A program made the translations under genes and the position numbers. A DNA stretch of 64,000 nt from Gramella sp. MT6. GTDB taxonomy: Bacteria; Bacteroidota; Bacteroidia; Flavobacteriales; Flavobacteriaceae. The stretch covers positions 1,645,001 through 1,709,000 of the forward strand of contig NZ_CP048410.1 of NCBI RefSeq assembly GCF_019357415.1, read 5' to 3'. Shown here one piece after another: positions 16,301 through 24,743 of the stretch; the first letter of the stretch is position 1; each line of letters starts with the position of its first letter. Under the pieces are notes generated by a model. It saw only the letters and a list, made by a program, of their open reading frames with translations, searched no databases and was not told where the DNA came from.

Positions 16301-19048
16301 TGTGAAGGTACTATTGACGTAACCGTTACTATAAATCCATTACCAACTCCGGCAGATCCAATGATCGTTATTTGTATCGATGAAACCAGTACAGATCTGA
16401 ACGATTATGATTCTACAGTTCTCGATGGTGAGACCGGCACAGTTGCCTGGTATGATGGTGATCCGGATTCCGGCGGTAGCTTGATCGATCCAGATAATGC
16501 GGTGAATTTAAATAACGTTGCCGATCTATTTGCTCAGGTAACGTTAACTGAAACCGGATGTTCAGCCTCAGTTGATGTTACGGTAACCATAAATCCATTA
16601 CCAACTCCAGCAGATCCAATGATCGTGATCTGTATCGATGAGACCAGTACAGATTTGAACGATTATGATTCTACTGTTTTAGATGGTGAGACCGGTACGG
16701 TTGCCTGGTATGATGGTGATCCAGCTTCAGGTGGCAGCTTGATCGATCCAGACAATGCGGTAAACTTGAATAATGTTGCCGATCTATTTGCTCAGGTGAC
16801 ACTAACTGAAACCGGATGTATAGCTTCGGTAGATGTTACGGTAACTATAAACCCATTACCAACTCCTGCAGATCCAATGATCGTGATCTGTATCGATGAG
16901 ACCAGCACAGATCTGAATGATTTTGATTCGACTGTTCTGGACGGTGAGACCGGTACGGTTGCCTGGTATGATGGTGATCCGGATTCTGGTGGTAGTTTGA
17001 TCGATCCTGATAATGCGGTAAATTTGAATAATGTTAGCGATCTGTTTGCTCAGGTAACACTAACCGAAACTGGCTGTATAGCGGCCGTTGATGTTACAGT
17101 AACTATAAATCCGGAAGCAGAACCCGCAGATCCAATGATAGTGATCTGTACCGATGAGACTAGTACAGACCTGAATGATTATGATACTACGGTCTTGGAT
17201 GGTGCTTTAGGAACAGTTACCTGGTATGATGGTGATCCAGATTCCGGCGGCAGTTTGATCGATCCTGATAACGCGGTGAATTTAAATTTAGTTACAGATC
17301 TATTCGCAAAAGTTACTTTAGGTGATACAGGTTGTGAAGGTACTGTTGACGTAACCGTTACTATAAATCCATTACCAACTCCAGCAGATCCTATGATCGA
17401 GATCTGTATCGATGAAACCAGCACAGATCTAAACGATTATGATTCTACTGTTTTAGATGGTGAGATCGGTACGGTTGCCTGGTATGATGGAGATCCGAAT
17501 TCCGGTGGTAGCTTGATCGATCCTGATAATGCAGTGAATTTGAATAACATCACCGACCTGTTTGCTGAGGTGACATTAACCGAAACTGGATGTGTAGCCA
17601 ATGTAGATGCAACGGTTAAAATTAATCCACTGCCAACTTTTGAAACTGAAGAACCACAGCTAACTTGTTTGGGTGAAGCTCCTTCTATAGCAGTTACTTC
17701 AGATACTAGTGGATTAGAGTTTAGGCTAGTAATAAAAGGTCAGTCTGGTACATTTGCAGATTATTCTGGACCATTTACAGACCTGGAATATGATACAGAC
17801 TATGTATTAACTGCAAAGGATAAAACTACAGGTTGTGAAACAGACTATGAGTTTACCACTCCAGTTCAGTTAGATATTCCGTCTAGCGTAACTTTAATGG
17901 TAAATGATCCAACTTGTGATACTTACGATGGTTCAACATATTACGGTAGTGTTCAAATTACCAATCATGTGCCAGGATATTCATATGCGGTTGTTCTTCA
18001 ATCGGAATTTACTACAATAGAAGCAGTACCTGCGTCAGCTTATATGAATTACGATGCAAGTAATGGGTTAATTACGGGGATTGCAGTGGGACAGTATTAT
18101 GTAATTTCAAAAAGTCCTGATGGATGTTTATCAGCCATTGCTCCTGCAATTCTTATTGAACCAAATTGTATAACCTGTGAAACCGCCTTTGCGAAAGACG
18201 CTTCCAGCTCAAATTGCTTTGATCAATATCCAGATTTAATTCCAAATGATAGTAGATGGGGCTGGACCAATTATTATTCCACCGCAGGTAATTATTCTTT
18301 GGATCTTTACGCCGGAGCAGGTCAATGTGATATTTCCAAAGGAGCACTTGTAGGAGAAGTTAATATCTTTGATAATGGAGATGGAACAATTGATGTTCAG
18401 TTCGTTGCAGATCCTGGTTATATTATGAGTTCTGTACATCTGTATGTTGGATGTGAGCCACTTCCTTATAAGCAAAAAGGTAAAACTTATGATTATACTG
18501 TGGCTCCTGGCCAATACCCTCAGAATCCACAGGGAAGTATTGGATATGTGACCGATTATACAATTGAGAATATTAGCGTTTCAGATGATTTCTACCTGAT
18601 AGCTCATACAGATATCTGTACAAGTGAGAATGCAGATTTGATCACTGAAATTCGCAGTGAAAGTACTCCAATAGTTTATACACCTAAGAAAAGGTTTAGT
18701 GCTATGCAGAGTTGTATTAACTCTAATGGACCTAAGAACACATCAACTAAGATAAGTTCAGAAACTCAGTCTACGGTAGATTCTTCTGAGCCAATGTTTA
18801 GTGTGGCACCGGTGCCTTTTAAAGATGTGTTGAATATTGGATACTTGTTTGATTATACTTCAGATGTTACCGTACAGATCTTTGATCTTAATGGTAGACT
18901 CTTAAGTACGTATCATGATAAAGCGGTAAATTCAAGTAGTATCTCGACATTCAATGTAGATTTCAGGACCAAGCCTAATCAGGTATATGTGGTGAGAATG
19001 ATTACAGATCGAGCGATCTATACTGCAAAAGTTATTGCAGATAAGTAA
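13382..19048 (+). CDS. giant secreted Ig-like repeat protein with T9SS type A sorting domain
   Basis: Predicted secreted protein of 1888 aa. The start at 13382 (MKKVTLSLQT) is preferred over an in-frame ATG at 13352 because it gives a standard signal peptide ending in SQGQ. Order: a unique beta-rich N-terminal region of about 300 aa; one divergent Ig/PKD-like module; twelve 86-residue units with conserved DPMIVIC, DLNDYD, WYDGDP, DPDNAVNLN and TGC motifs; a more divergent C-terminal region; and a type A sorting domain (APVPFKDVLNI...VRMITD). Each unit has one early and one late Cys, as in disulfide-bonded Ig-like folds (inferred). It lies in tandem with the preceding gene, and the unit architecture and C-terminal domain suggest paralogy. 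Function is unknown; PorV-dependent export is likely because type A clients generally need PorV. Confidence 0.85.
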   Translation: MKKVTLSLQTRSLGVSRWFGLMALFFLIFFSFESQGQILPGFTDGDCFSNSPDPTTSITNRDGELDWEDVYNGNVFNTYPNSISTGIRFDDGTTEPDRSFIGGSTKDHIDIPEWQNQAGTSSDKSDIGQGGAILINGVIYFFGNRLSSEGTTNIGFWLFQQDVQSEIGSFSGAHEVGDVLVVVEVTQGGAIGTVNAFRWVGTGNGDIPQSTKSLVQINTDNSTLNAYLNTNNEPTPWPHQVKNDPTADNMPPVTFFEGFIDIATLNLAQTCFSSFLIETRSSNVVTSILEDYIGGGFNVEPEVTIDDITDCESEFPKDLVASVEGGIPPLIFEWKKDGVVIPMETSSSISVSEAGTYSVIVTGSGIGGGTCSSESDSAEITIDPSPTPADPMIVICTDETSTDLNDYDSTVLDGETGTVAWYDGDPDSGGSLIDPDNAVNLNNITDLFAQVTLTASGCSASVDVTVTINPLPTPVDPMIVICIDETSTDLNDYDSTVLDGETGTVAWYDGDPDSGGSLIDPDNAVNLNNITDLFAQVTLTETGCIASVDVTVTINPLPTPADPMIVICIDETSSDLNDYDSTVLDGETGTVAWYDGDPDSGGSLIDPDNAVNLNNITDLFAQVTLTETGCIAAVDVTVTINPLPTPADPMIVICIDETSTDLNDYDSTVLDGETGTVAWYDGDPDSGGSLIDPDNAVNLNNVADLFAQVTLTETGCSASVDVTVTINPLPTPADPMIVICTDETSTDLNDYDSTVLDGETGTVAWYDGDPDSGGSLIDPDNAVNLNNVADLFAQVTLTETGCIASVDVTVTINPLPTPADPMIVICIDETSTDLNDYDSTVLDGETGTVAWYDGDPDSGGSLIDPDNAVNLNNVSDLFAQVTLTETGCIAAVDVTVTINPEAEPADPMIVICVDETSTDLNDYDTTVLDGALGTVTWYDGDPDSGGSLIDPDNAVNLNNVADLFAKVTLGDTGCEGTIDVTVTINPLPTPADPMIVICIDETSTDLNDYDSTVLDGETGTVAWYDGDPDSGGSLIDPDNAVNLNNVADLFAQVTLTETGCSASVDVTVTINPLPTPADPMIVICIDETSTDLNDYDSTVLDGETGTVAWYDGDPASGGSLIDPDNAVNLNNVADLFAQVTLTETGCIASVDVTVTINPLPTPADPMIVICIDETSTDLNDFDSTVLDGETGTVAWYDGDPDSGGSLIDPDNAVNLNNVSDLFAQVTLTETGCIAAVDVTVTINPEAEPADPMIVICTDETSTDLNDYDTTVLDGALGTVTWYDGDPDSGGSLIDPDNAVNLNLVTDLFAKVTLGDTGCEGTVDVTVTINPLPTPADPMIEICIDETSTDLNDYDSTVLDGEIGTVAWYDGDPNSGGSLIDPDNAVNLNNITDLFAEVTLTETGCVANVDATVKINPLPTFETEEPQLTCLGEAPSIAVTSDTSGLEFRLVIKGQSGTFADYSGPFTDLEYDTDYVLTAKDKTTGCETDYEFTTPVQLDIPSSVTLMVNDPTCDTYDGSTYYGSVQITNHVPGYSYAVVLQSEFTTIEAVPASAYMNYDASNGLITGIAVGQYYVISKSPDGCLSAIAPAILIEPNCITCETAFAKDASSSNCFDQYPDLIPNDSRWGWTNYYSTAGNYSLDLYAGAGQCDISKGALVGEVNIFDNGDGTIDVQFVADPGYIMSSVHLYVGCEPLPYKQKGKTYDYTVAPGQYPQNPQGSIGYVTDYTIENISVSDDFYLIAHTDICTSENADLITEIRSESTPIVYTPKKRFSAMQSCINSNGPKNTSTKISSETQSTVDSSEPMFSVAPVPFKDVLNIGYLFDYTSDVTVQIFDLNGRLLSTYHDKAVNSSSISTFNVDFRTKPNQVYVVRMITDRAIYTAKVIADK
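14537..17632 (+). repeat. twelve exact 258-bp tandem coding repeats
   Basis: Unit starts fall at 14537 + 258n for n = 0 to 11. The array closes at 17632 with no indel. Units 4-7 (15311-16342) and 8-11 (16343-17374) have the same order of variants at the unit ends: CSASV, CIASV, CIAAV followed by NPE, then a GALG variant. Units 1-3 repeat the first three types. This is a four-unit higher-order repeat. Confidence 0.97.
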
Positions 19049-19071
19049 AAATGAACATATTCTAAAAAATG

Positions 19072-19100
19072 AAAGAGCAGCCATTTGGCTGCTCTTTTAC
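19072..19100. terminator. bidirectional terminator between second repeat protein gene and acyl-CoA dehydrogenase gene
   Basis: Perfect 11-bp stem AAAGAGCAGCC / GGCTGCTCTTT (19072-19082, 19087-19097) with an ATTT loop between convergent genes. The stem resembles the terminator after the preceding repeat gene. Confidence 0.88.
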
Positions 19101-19120
19101 TTTATATAAATTTCAAAAAA

Positions 19121-20263
19121 TTAATCCTTTAGGATACTTCTTGAAATTACGATCTTCTGGATCTCAGAAGTTCCTTCGTATATCTGTGTGATCTTAGCGT
19201 CTCGCATTAATCTTTCAACGTGATATTCTTTAACATATCCATTTCCTCCATGTACCTGGACAGCTTCTACCGTCACATCCATAGCTGTTTGTGATGCATG
19301 AAGTTTCGCCATGGCTCCTGAAAGATCATAGTTCTGACCCTGGTCTTTGTCCCAGGCAGCTTTCATTACCATGTGGCGCGCAGCTTCTATCTGTGTATGC
19401 ATGTCTGCAAGTTTGAAAGCGATTGCCTGATGGTTACAGATCTCTGTTCCGAAAGCTTTACGTTGTTTGGAGTAATCTTTTGCCAGCTCATATGCTCCAG
19501 AGGCAATTCCTAAAGCCTGTGCCGCAATTCCGATTCTTCCTCCGGAGAGGGTTTTCATGGCGAATTTAAATCCAAATCCATCTTCGCCTATCCTGTTTTC
19601 TTTAGGAACTTTTACATCATTAAAATTCAATGAATGTGTATCACTACCTCTAATTCCTAATTTTTGTTCTTTTGGGCCAATTTCAAATCCTTCCCAATCC
19701 TTTTCAACGATAAAGGCATTGATCCCTTTATGCTTTTTCTCTTTGTCGGTTTGTGCTATCACTAGGTAATAATCTGCAGAGCTACCGTTGGTGATCCAGT
19801 TCTTGGTACCGTTAAGGATATAGTGATCACCTTTATCTATCGCTGTAGTTCTTTGAGAAGTGGCGTCACTTCCAGCTTCTGGTTCAGAAAGACAAAAAGC
19901 ACCCAGTTTCTCTCCAGTAGTAAGTTTTGAAAGGTATTTCTTCTTTTGTTCTTCATTTCCGAAGGTGTCAAGACCCCAGCAAACTAAAGAATTATTTACA
20001 GAGACCATTACAGAGGCGGATGCATCAATTTTTGAAAGTTCTTCCATGACGAGCACATAAGAAATAGTATCCATTCCTCCACCGCCATATTCTGGTGATG
20101 CCATCATCCCAAGAAATCCAAGTTCCCCCATCTTCCTGATAAGTTCCTTCGGAAATTCCTGCTTCTCATCTCTTTCGATCACCCCTGGTAAAAGTTCTGC
20201 TTTCGCAAAATCCCGGGCTGCATCACGTATCATTATATGTTCTTCTGTAAGTTTGAAATCCAT
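19121..20263 (-). CDS. acyl-CoA dehydrogenase
   Basis: FAD-dependent acyl-CoA dehydrogenase of 380 aa, the usual length for short-chain or branched-chain enzymes. It oxidises an acyl-CoA to the 2-enoyl-CoA and passes electrons to electron-transfer flavoprotein. The N-terminal helical domain starts at MDFKLTEEHIM. FAD-binding motifs CLSEPEAGSD and WITNG are in the middle. The C-terminal IYEGTSEIQ motif gives Glu363 as the probable catalytic base. The start at 20263 is chosen because the family begins here; the 13 codons upstream look like untranslated leader. It is divergent from anmK, with 91 bp between the starts. The substrate cannot be fixed from sequence; butyryl- or isovaleryl-CoA are both possible. 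Confidence 0.92.
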   Translation of the reverse strand: MDFKLTEEHIMIRDAARDFAKAELLPGVIERDEKQEFPKELIRKMGELGFLGMMASPEYGGGGMDTISYVLVMEELSKIDASASVMVSVNNSLVCWGLDTFGNEEQKKKYLSKLTTGEKLGAFCLSEPEAGSDATSQRTTAIDKGDHYILNGTKNWITNGSSADYYLVIAQTDKEKKHKGINAFIVEKDWEGFEIGPKEQKLGIRGSDTHSLNFNDVKVPKENRIGEDGFGFKFAMKTLSGGRIGIAAQALGIASGAYELAKDYSKQRKAFGTEICNHQAIAFKLADMHTQIEAARHMVMKAAWDKDQGQNYDLSGAMAKLHASQTAMDVTVEAVQVHGGNGYVKEYHVERLMRDAKITQIYEGTSEIQKIVISRSILKD

Positions 20264-20354
20264 CTGAAAAATTTTTAGAAAAAACTGATTTTTGGACGGC
20301 AAAGATAGCTTTTTGATAGCTATTTTTCAATTGATATTAAGTATTTTTACGAAT

Positions 20355-21419
20355 ATGGAAAAAACGGAATACAGAGTTATAGGAGTTATGTCTGGAACTT
20401 CGCTCGACGGTATCGACCTGGTTTTTACCGAAATAAGTTTCGAAAATGAGGTCTCTTTTTCAATTTTAGCTTCGGAAACGTTTTCATATACCGCTGAATG
20501 GAGAGAAAAGCTTTCTAATGCTATAAAGCTCGATGCACCAGAATTAACGAGTCTGGATAGTGAGTATACCGACTATCTGGCTAATGTGATTAGTGAGTTC
20601 ATCACTAAATATGATATAGACCTTTTAGATGCAGTGTGCAGTCACGGTCATACAATAAAGCACCGCCCAAAAAAGGGCATTACTCTTCAAATAGGAAATC
20701 TCCCTAAATTAGCTAAAGCATTGAAAATTCCGGTAGTTTGTGATTTCAGGGTTCAGGATGTTGAGCTGGGAGGACAGGGAGCTCCGTTGGTTCCCATTGG
20801 AGACAGATTGTTTTTCCCTCAATATAAATATTGTATCAACTTAGGTGGATTCGCCAATGTTTCTCTGGAAAGAAACTCTCAGAGAATTGCCTATGACCTT
20901 TGTCCTGTTAATACAGTCTTTAATTATTTCATGAATAAGGTTGGGAAGGAATACGATGAGGATGGTCAGCTTGCCCGGTCTGGAAAAATTAATGATGAAC
21001 TTCTTCAAGACCTTCACTCCCTGAGTTTCTACAAAAAGGATCCGCCAAAATCGTTAGGAATAGAATGGGTGAATTCTGATATAATTCCGTTAATAGAAAA
21101 ATATGATCTTAAGATCCCCGATATATTAAAAACCTTCGCGGTTCATGCTGCAATTCAGATAGCCGATAGCCTTGACAATGATAACGCATCTGATGTATTA
21201 CTAACAGGTGGTGGGGCCTTTAATAATTTCTTTATTGAGCAATTGAAGTTAAAGTCTGCCTGTAATTTTATTATCCCTGAAAAGCAGTTGATAGATTTTA
21301 AGGAAGCATTGATTTTTGCTCTTCTTGGAGTTCTAAAATTAAGGGATGAAGTAAATGTCCTTTGTTCGGTTACGGGTGCTAAAATGGATCATTCTTCTGG
21401 CAGGATTTACGAACCCTGA
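20355..21419 (+). CDS. anmK: anhydro-N-acetylmuramic acid kinase
   Basis: Enzyme of peptidoglycan recycling (354 aa, normal length). It opens the 1,6-anhydro ring of anhydro-MurNAc and phosphorylates it to MurNAc-6-phosphate in the cytoplasm. The N-terminal phosphate-binding loop GVMSGTSLDGID is diagnostic. The stretch RVQDVELGGQGAPLVP and the late LLTGGGAFN motif belong to the family's ASKHA-type fold. The start at 20355 (MEKTEYRVIG) is chosen because the preceding 21 in-frame codons are AT-rich and have no family match. The next gene begins 65 bp later and has its own promoter-like element. Confidence 0.93.
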   Translation: MEKTEYRVIGVMSGTSLDGIDLVFTEISFENEVSFSILASETFSYTAEWREKLSNAIKLDAPELTSLDSEYTDYLANVISEFITKYDIDLLDAVCSHGHTIKHRPKKGITLQIGNLPKLAKALKIPVVCDFRVQDVELGGQGAPLVPIGDRLFFPQYKYCINLGGFANVSLERNSQRIAYDLCPVNTVFNYFMNKVGKEYDEDGQLARSGKINDELLQDLHSLSFYKKDPPKSLGIEWVNSDIIPLIEKYDLKIPDILKTFAVHAAIQIADSLDNDNASDVLLTGGGAFNNFFIEQLKLKSACNFIIPEKQLIDFKEALIFALLGVLKLRDEVNVLCSVTGAKMDHSSGRIYEP

Positions 21420-21458
21420 ATATTTTGCCAAATTCCAAATGTAGCCTGCTTAGTTTTT

Positions 21459-21466
21459 TATATTTG
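21459..21466 (+). promoter_or_regulatory. -7 promoter element before the Glu/Leu dehydrogenase gene
   Basis: TATATTTG matches the Bacteroidota -7 consensus TAnnTTTG and lies 18 bp before the ATG at 21485. No TTG is seen at the expected -33 spacing. Confidence 0.45.
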
Positions 21467-21484
21467 CTTCAAAATAATTCAAAA

Positions 21485-22711
21485 ATGAAAGAATTACTCA
21501 AAGTATACGAGAATAAAGAACCCGAAATTGTATTTAACTGGAAAGATTCTGAAACGGAGGCTGAAGGCTGGACGGTAATTAATTCTCTTAGAGGAGGTGC
21601 TGCCGGAGGAGGAACCAGAATGAGAAAAGGTTTAGACCAGAATGAGGTGCTTTCACTAGCAAAAACAATGGAAGTGAAATTTACCGTTTCTGGACCTCCA
21701 ATTGGAGGTGCAAAATCCGGGATCAACTTCGACCCTGCAGATCCACGTAAGAAAGGAGTTTTAGAACGTTGGTATAAGGCGGTTTCTCCACTTTTGAAAA
21801 GTTACTATGGTACAGGTGGGGATTTAAATGTTGATGAGATCAATGAAGTTATTCCGATTACTGAAGATTGTGGAGTATGGCATCCACAGGAAGGAGTTTT
21901 TAATGGACATTTTCAGCCTACAGAGGCTGATAAAATTAACAGGATAGGTCAGCTTAGACAGGGTGTGATTAAGGTATTGGAGAATACAAATTTCTCGCCT
22001 GATGTGACCAGAAAATATACCGTGGCAGATATGATCACCGGTTATGGGGTGGCAGAAGCCGTTCACCATTATTACACTATTTATGGTGGGGATATTAAAG
22101 GAAAGAGAGCGATAGTACAGGGCTTTGGTAATGTAGGTTCTGCAGCTGCTTATTATCTTTCTCAAATGGGAGCGAAGATAGTGGGGATTATAGATCGCGC
22201 TGGTGGATTGATCAATGAAGAAGGATTCAGCTTTGAGGAGATCAAACAGATGTTTCTTGATAAGGACGGGAACGCTTTAAGACACGATAATGTGATCCCA
22301 TTCGAAGAGATCAATGAAAAGGTTTGGAAACTTGATGCAGAGATCTTTGCACCATGTGCAGCTTCAAGACTAATTTCAAAAGACCAGATCACGAATCTTA
22401 TAGATAGAAAATTAGAGGTTATTTCCTGTGGAGCTAATGTGCCTTTTGCAGATAAAGAAATTTTCTTTGGCCCCATTATGGAATACACCGATGAGCGTGT
22501 AAGTTTGATTCCAGACTTCATTTCGAATTGTGGGATGGCAAGAGTATTTGCCTACTTTATGGAAAGAAGAGTTCAGATGACCGATGAGGCCATATTTAAC
22601 GATACTTCAATGACCATTAAGAACGCTATTCAGAATACATTCGACAATAACAGCAGTAAAACAAATATCAGTAAAACAGCTTTTGAAGTTGCTCTAAAAC
22701 AGCTTGTTTAA
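21485..22711 (+). CDS. Glu/Leu/Phe/Val dehydrogenase family protein
   Basis: NAD(P)-dependent amino acid dehydrogenase of 408 aa. It interconverts an amino acid and its 2-oxo acid plus ammonia. The substrate-binding half has the glycine-rich RGGAAGGGTRMRKG stretch. The catalytic lysine motif GPPIGGAKSG places Lys77 as the likely catalytic residue. The C-terminal Rossmann domain carries GFGNVGSAAA from about residue 213. The start at 21485 is preferred over an upstream in-frame ATG because the added residues are hydrophobic leader sequence and a -7 element lies between the two. Leucine or valine dehydrogenation linked to branched-chain catabolism is possible; glutamate cannot be excluded. Confidence 0.88.
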   Translation: MKELLKVYENKEPEIVFNWKDSETEAEGWTVINSLRGGAAGGGTRMRKGLDQNEVLSLAKTMEVKFTVSGPPIGGAKSGINFDPADPRKKGVLERWYKAVSPLLKSYYGTGGDLNVDEINEVIPITEDCGVWHPQEGVFNGHFQPTEADKINRIGQLRQGVIKVLENTNFSPDVTRKYTVADMITGYGVAEAVHHYYTIYGGDIKGKRAIVQGFGNVGSAAAYYLSQMGAKIVGIIDRAGGLINEEGFSFEEIKQMFLDKDGNALRHDNVIPFEEINEKVWKLDAEIFAPCAASRLISKDQITNLIDRKLEVISCGANVPFADKEIFFGPIMEYTDERVSLIPDFISNCGMARVFAYFMERRVQMTDEAIFNDTSMTIKNAIQNTFDNNSSKTNISKTAFEVALKQLV

Positions 22712-22763
22712 AAGTTTGTGCAAACATTTTTTCCTTTCAGGTAAAAGCCTAATGCTGATTAAT

Positions 22764-22771
22764 TAAATTTG
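22764..22771 (+). promoter_or_regulatory. -7 promoter element of exbB operon
   Basis: TAAATTTG fits TAnnTTTG and lies 53 bp before the exbB start codon. No clear -33 TTG was found. Confidence 0.4.
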
Positions 22772-22824
22772 GTTGACAATTAATATCATTAAAGCACGTT
22801 ACATTAAAAAACCCATTTATACAT

Positions 22825-23526
22825 ATGCTTAACTTTTTTCAGCAGGACGAGGTAGCCGAAGCTGCACAGACGGCAGAGCCGATCGTAGAAGAAAAGACCT
22901 TATCATTATTCGACCTAATGTTTAGTGGTGGTCTTGGAGGTCAGATTATTATAATCATTCTTTTTGTTCTCTTATTCGCAGCGGTTTACATTTATTTTGA
23001 AAGATTGTTTGCCATCAAGGCGGCAAGTAAGGTAGATAAGAACTTTATGCTCCAGATCAAGGATAGCGTTCTAAACGGGAATATAGAATCTGCCAAGATG
23101 CGCTGCGCTCAAAGTGATTCGCCGGTAGCAAGACTAACCGAAAAAGGAATCTCCAGAATTGGAAGTCCTTTGGAAGATATCAATACTGCTATAGAGAATG
23201 CTGGTCGGCTTGAAGTATATAAACTTGAAAAAAATGTTAGTATTCTGGCAACTGTTGCCGGTGCTGCGCCAATGATCGGGTTCCTTGGAACTGTGATTGG
23301 TATGGTGCTTGCATTTCATGAATTGGCTACAAGCAGCGGCCAGGCTCAAATGGGGGCCCTTGCAGAAGGGATTTATACAGCCATGACCACTACCGTTGCA
23401 GGTTTAATTGTTGGTATTATCGCTTATATAGGTTATAATCACCTGGTTGTGAAAACCGATAAAGTGATACATCAAATGGAAGCTACCGCGGTAGATTTCC
23501 TTGACCTTTTAAACGAACCTGCTTAA
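22825..23526 (+). CDS. exbB: ExbB/TolQ family proton channel protein
   Basis: Inner-membrane MotA/TolQ/ExbB family protein of 233 aa that uses proton-motive force to energise TonB. Three membrane segments are visible, at about 32-58, 135-160 and 185-205. The second is followed by the conserved pattern GFLGTVIGMV, and the third is preceded by AEGIYTAMTTTVAGL. A cytoplasmic domain separates the first two segments. It is first in a four-gene operon with exbD 1 nt downstream. The N-terminal extension rich in Ala/Glu before the first segment is modest. The energised substrate cannot be deduced, but Bacteroidota have many SusC-type TonB receptors. Confidence 0.93.
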   Translation: MLNFFQQDEVAEAAQTAEPIVEEKTLSLFDLMFSGGLGGQIIIIILFVLLFAAVYIYFERLFAIKAASKVDKNFMLQIKDSVLNGNIESAKMRCAQSDSPVARLTEKGISRIGSPLEDINTAIENAGRLEVYKLEKNVSILATVAGAAPMIGFLGTVIGMVLAFHELATSSGQAQMGALAEGIYTAMTTTVAGLIVGIIAYIGYNHLVVKTDKVIHQMEATAVDFLDLLNEPA

Positions 23527-23527
23527 T

Positions 23528-23920
23528 ATGAATTTAAGAGGAAGAAATAAAGTAAGCCCAGAGTTTAGCATGAGTTCGATGACAGATGTGGTTTTCCTGC
23601 TGCTCATCTTTTTCATGCTAACCTCGCCGGCAATAACCCCTGAGGCTTTGGACCTTATTTTACCAAAGGCCAAAGGTAAGACCACTAGTAAGCAAACACT
23701 TTCGGTGAGTATTACCAAAGATCTTCAGGTGTATATAAATAGTGAAAGAATTAGCAATAGCGCACTCGAGTCTACTCTGAATACCCGCCTTGCCGGTGAA
23801 GAGAATCCTACCATTATTTTAAGAGTGGAAGAGGGGGTGCCTATAGAGAAAGCGGTAAATGTTATGGATATCGCAAATAGAAATAGTTACAAGATCGTAT
23901 TAGCGGTTAAACCTGAATAG
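23528..23920 (+). CDS. exbD: ExbD/TolR biopolymer transport protein
   Basis: Partner of ExbB in the TonB-energising complex (130 aa, normal length). A short cytoplasmic N-terminus is followed by one membrane segment containing the key aspartate in SSMTDVVFLLLIFFML, the proton-carrying residue of this family. The remainder is the periplasmic domain. It lies 1 nt after exbB and 1 nt before the tonB-like gene, so translational coupling is likely. Confidence 0.94.
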   Translation: MNLRGRNKVSPEFSMSSMTDVVFLLLIFFMLTSPAITPEALDLILPKAKGKTTSKQTLSVSITKDLQVYINSERISNSALESTLNTRLAGEENPTIILRVEEGVPIEKAVNVMDIANRNSYKIVLAVKPE

Positions 23921-23921
23921 A

Positions 23922-24743
23922 ATGTCTTTGCTGGAAACTAAACATGAGAAGAAATCTTTTACCATTACAGTAGTGCTCCATGTACTGCTGATACTTCTTT
24001 TGATATTTTTCGGCCTTACTTATTTAGACCCGCCACCAGAGAGCGGTATTGCTATTAATTTCGGAACTTCAGAAGTTGGATCAGGAAATGAGCAACCTAA
24101 AGAGCCGGTTAAGTCTGCTCCCAAAAAAGTTGCTGCGCAACCTGTAAAGTCTGAACCAGTGATCGAAAAAGAGGTGGTTACCCAGGATATTGAAGAAGCG
24201 CCGGTGATCGAAAAGAAGAAGAAGGAGCCAACCCCCGTTGAGACCAAGCAGCCTGAACCTAAAAAGGAGCCTGAACCGGTTAAAAAACCTGAACCTAAGC
24301 CTGATAAATCGACGAATGATGCTTTAAGTAGTATCCTTAATGGTCCGGAAAGATCAGGAACTGCTACCGGCGGTGAAGGCAATGATAATGTAGCCGGAGA
24401 TAAAGGTAGTCCAGATGGTGATCCTAAGGCCAGTTCGTATTATGGCCAGGGAGCCGGATTAGACGGCGATGGCAACTACAGGCTTGGAGGAAGAAAAGCA
24501 TTGAATAAAGAGAAATTCGTGCAGGATTGCAACGAATCAGGGATCGTAGTGGTTAAGATAGTTGTAGATCAGTCTGGTCGTGTAATTAGTGCACAGCCCG
24601 GGATGAAGGGGACTACGAATAGTGCTGCCTGTCTTTCGGGTCCGGCAAAAAGAGCTGCGCTGGCTACAAGATTTAACAGCGATTCCAATGCGCCTGCTAC
24701 ACAGGTAGGAACGATTATCTACGATTTTAAACTCACGGAATAA
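23922..24743 (+). CDS. TonB-like energy transducer
   Basis: Protein of 273 aa with the layout of TonB: a short cytoplasmic start, one membrane anchor at about 12-33 (VVLHVLLILLLIFF), a long Pro/Glu/Lys-rich periplasmic spacer (about 60-130, many KPEP repeats), a Gly/Asp-rich linker, and a C-terminal domain of about 80 aa (from FVQDCNESGIVVVKIVVDQ). It should carry energy from ExbBD to outer-membrane receptors. The C-terminal domain is divergent and ends in YDFKLTE, which is typical of Bacteroidota rather than enterobacterial TonB. It is third in the operon and abuts folC with no gap. Confidence 0.85.
   Translation: MSLLETKHEKKSFTITVVLHVLLILLLIFFGLTYLDPPPESGIAINFGTSEVGSGNEQPKEPVKSAPKKVAAQPVKSEPVIEKEVVTQDIEEAPVIEKKKKEPTPVETKQPEPKKEPEPVKKPEPKPDKSTNDALSSILNGPERSGTATGGEGNDNVAGDKGSPDGDPKASSYYGQGAGLDGDGNYRLGGRKALNKEKFVQDCNESGIVVVKIVVDQSGRVISAQPGMKGTTNSAACLSGPAKRAALATRFNSDSNAPATQVGTIIYDFKLTE

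Noticed and set aside
14537..17632. Regularly spaced repeats reminiscent of a CRISPR-like array
   Set aside because: The period of 258 bp is a multiple of three, the frame stays open and the units encode a conserved domain; there are no unique spacers.
18236..18514. Minus-strand frame of 92 codons inside the second repeat protein gene
   Set aside because: It lies wholly inside a well-supported coding region, and its product has no recognisable feature.
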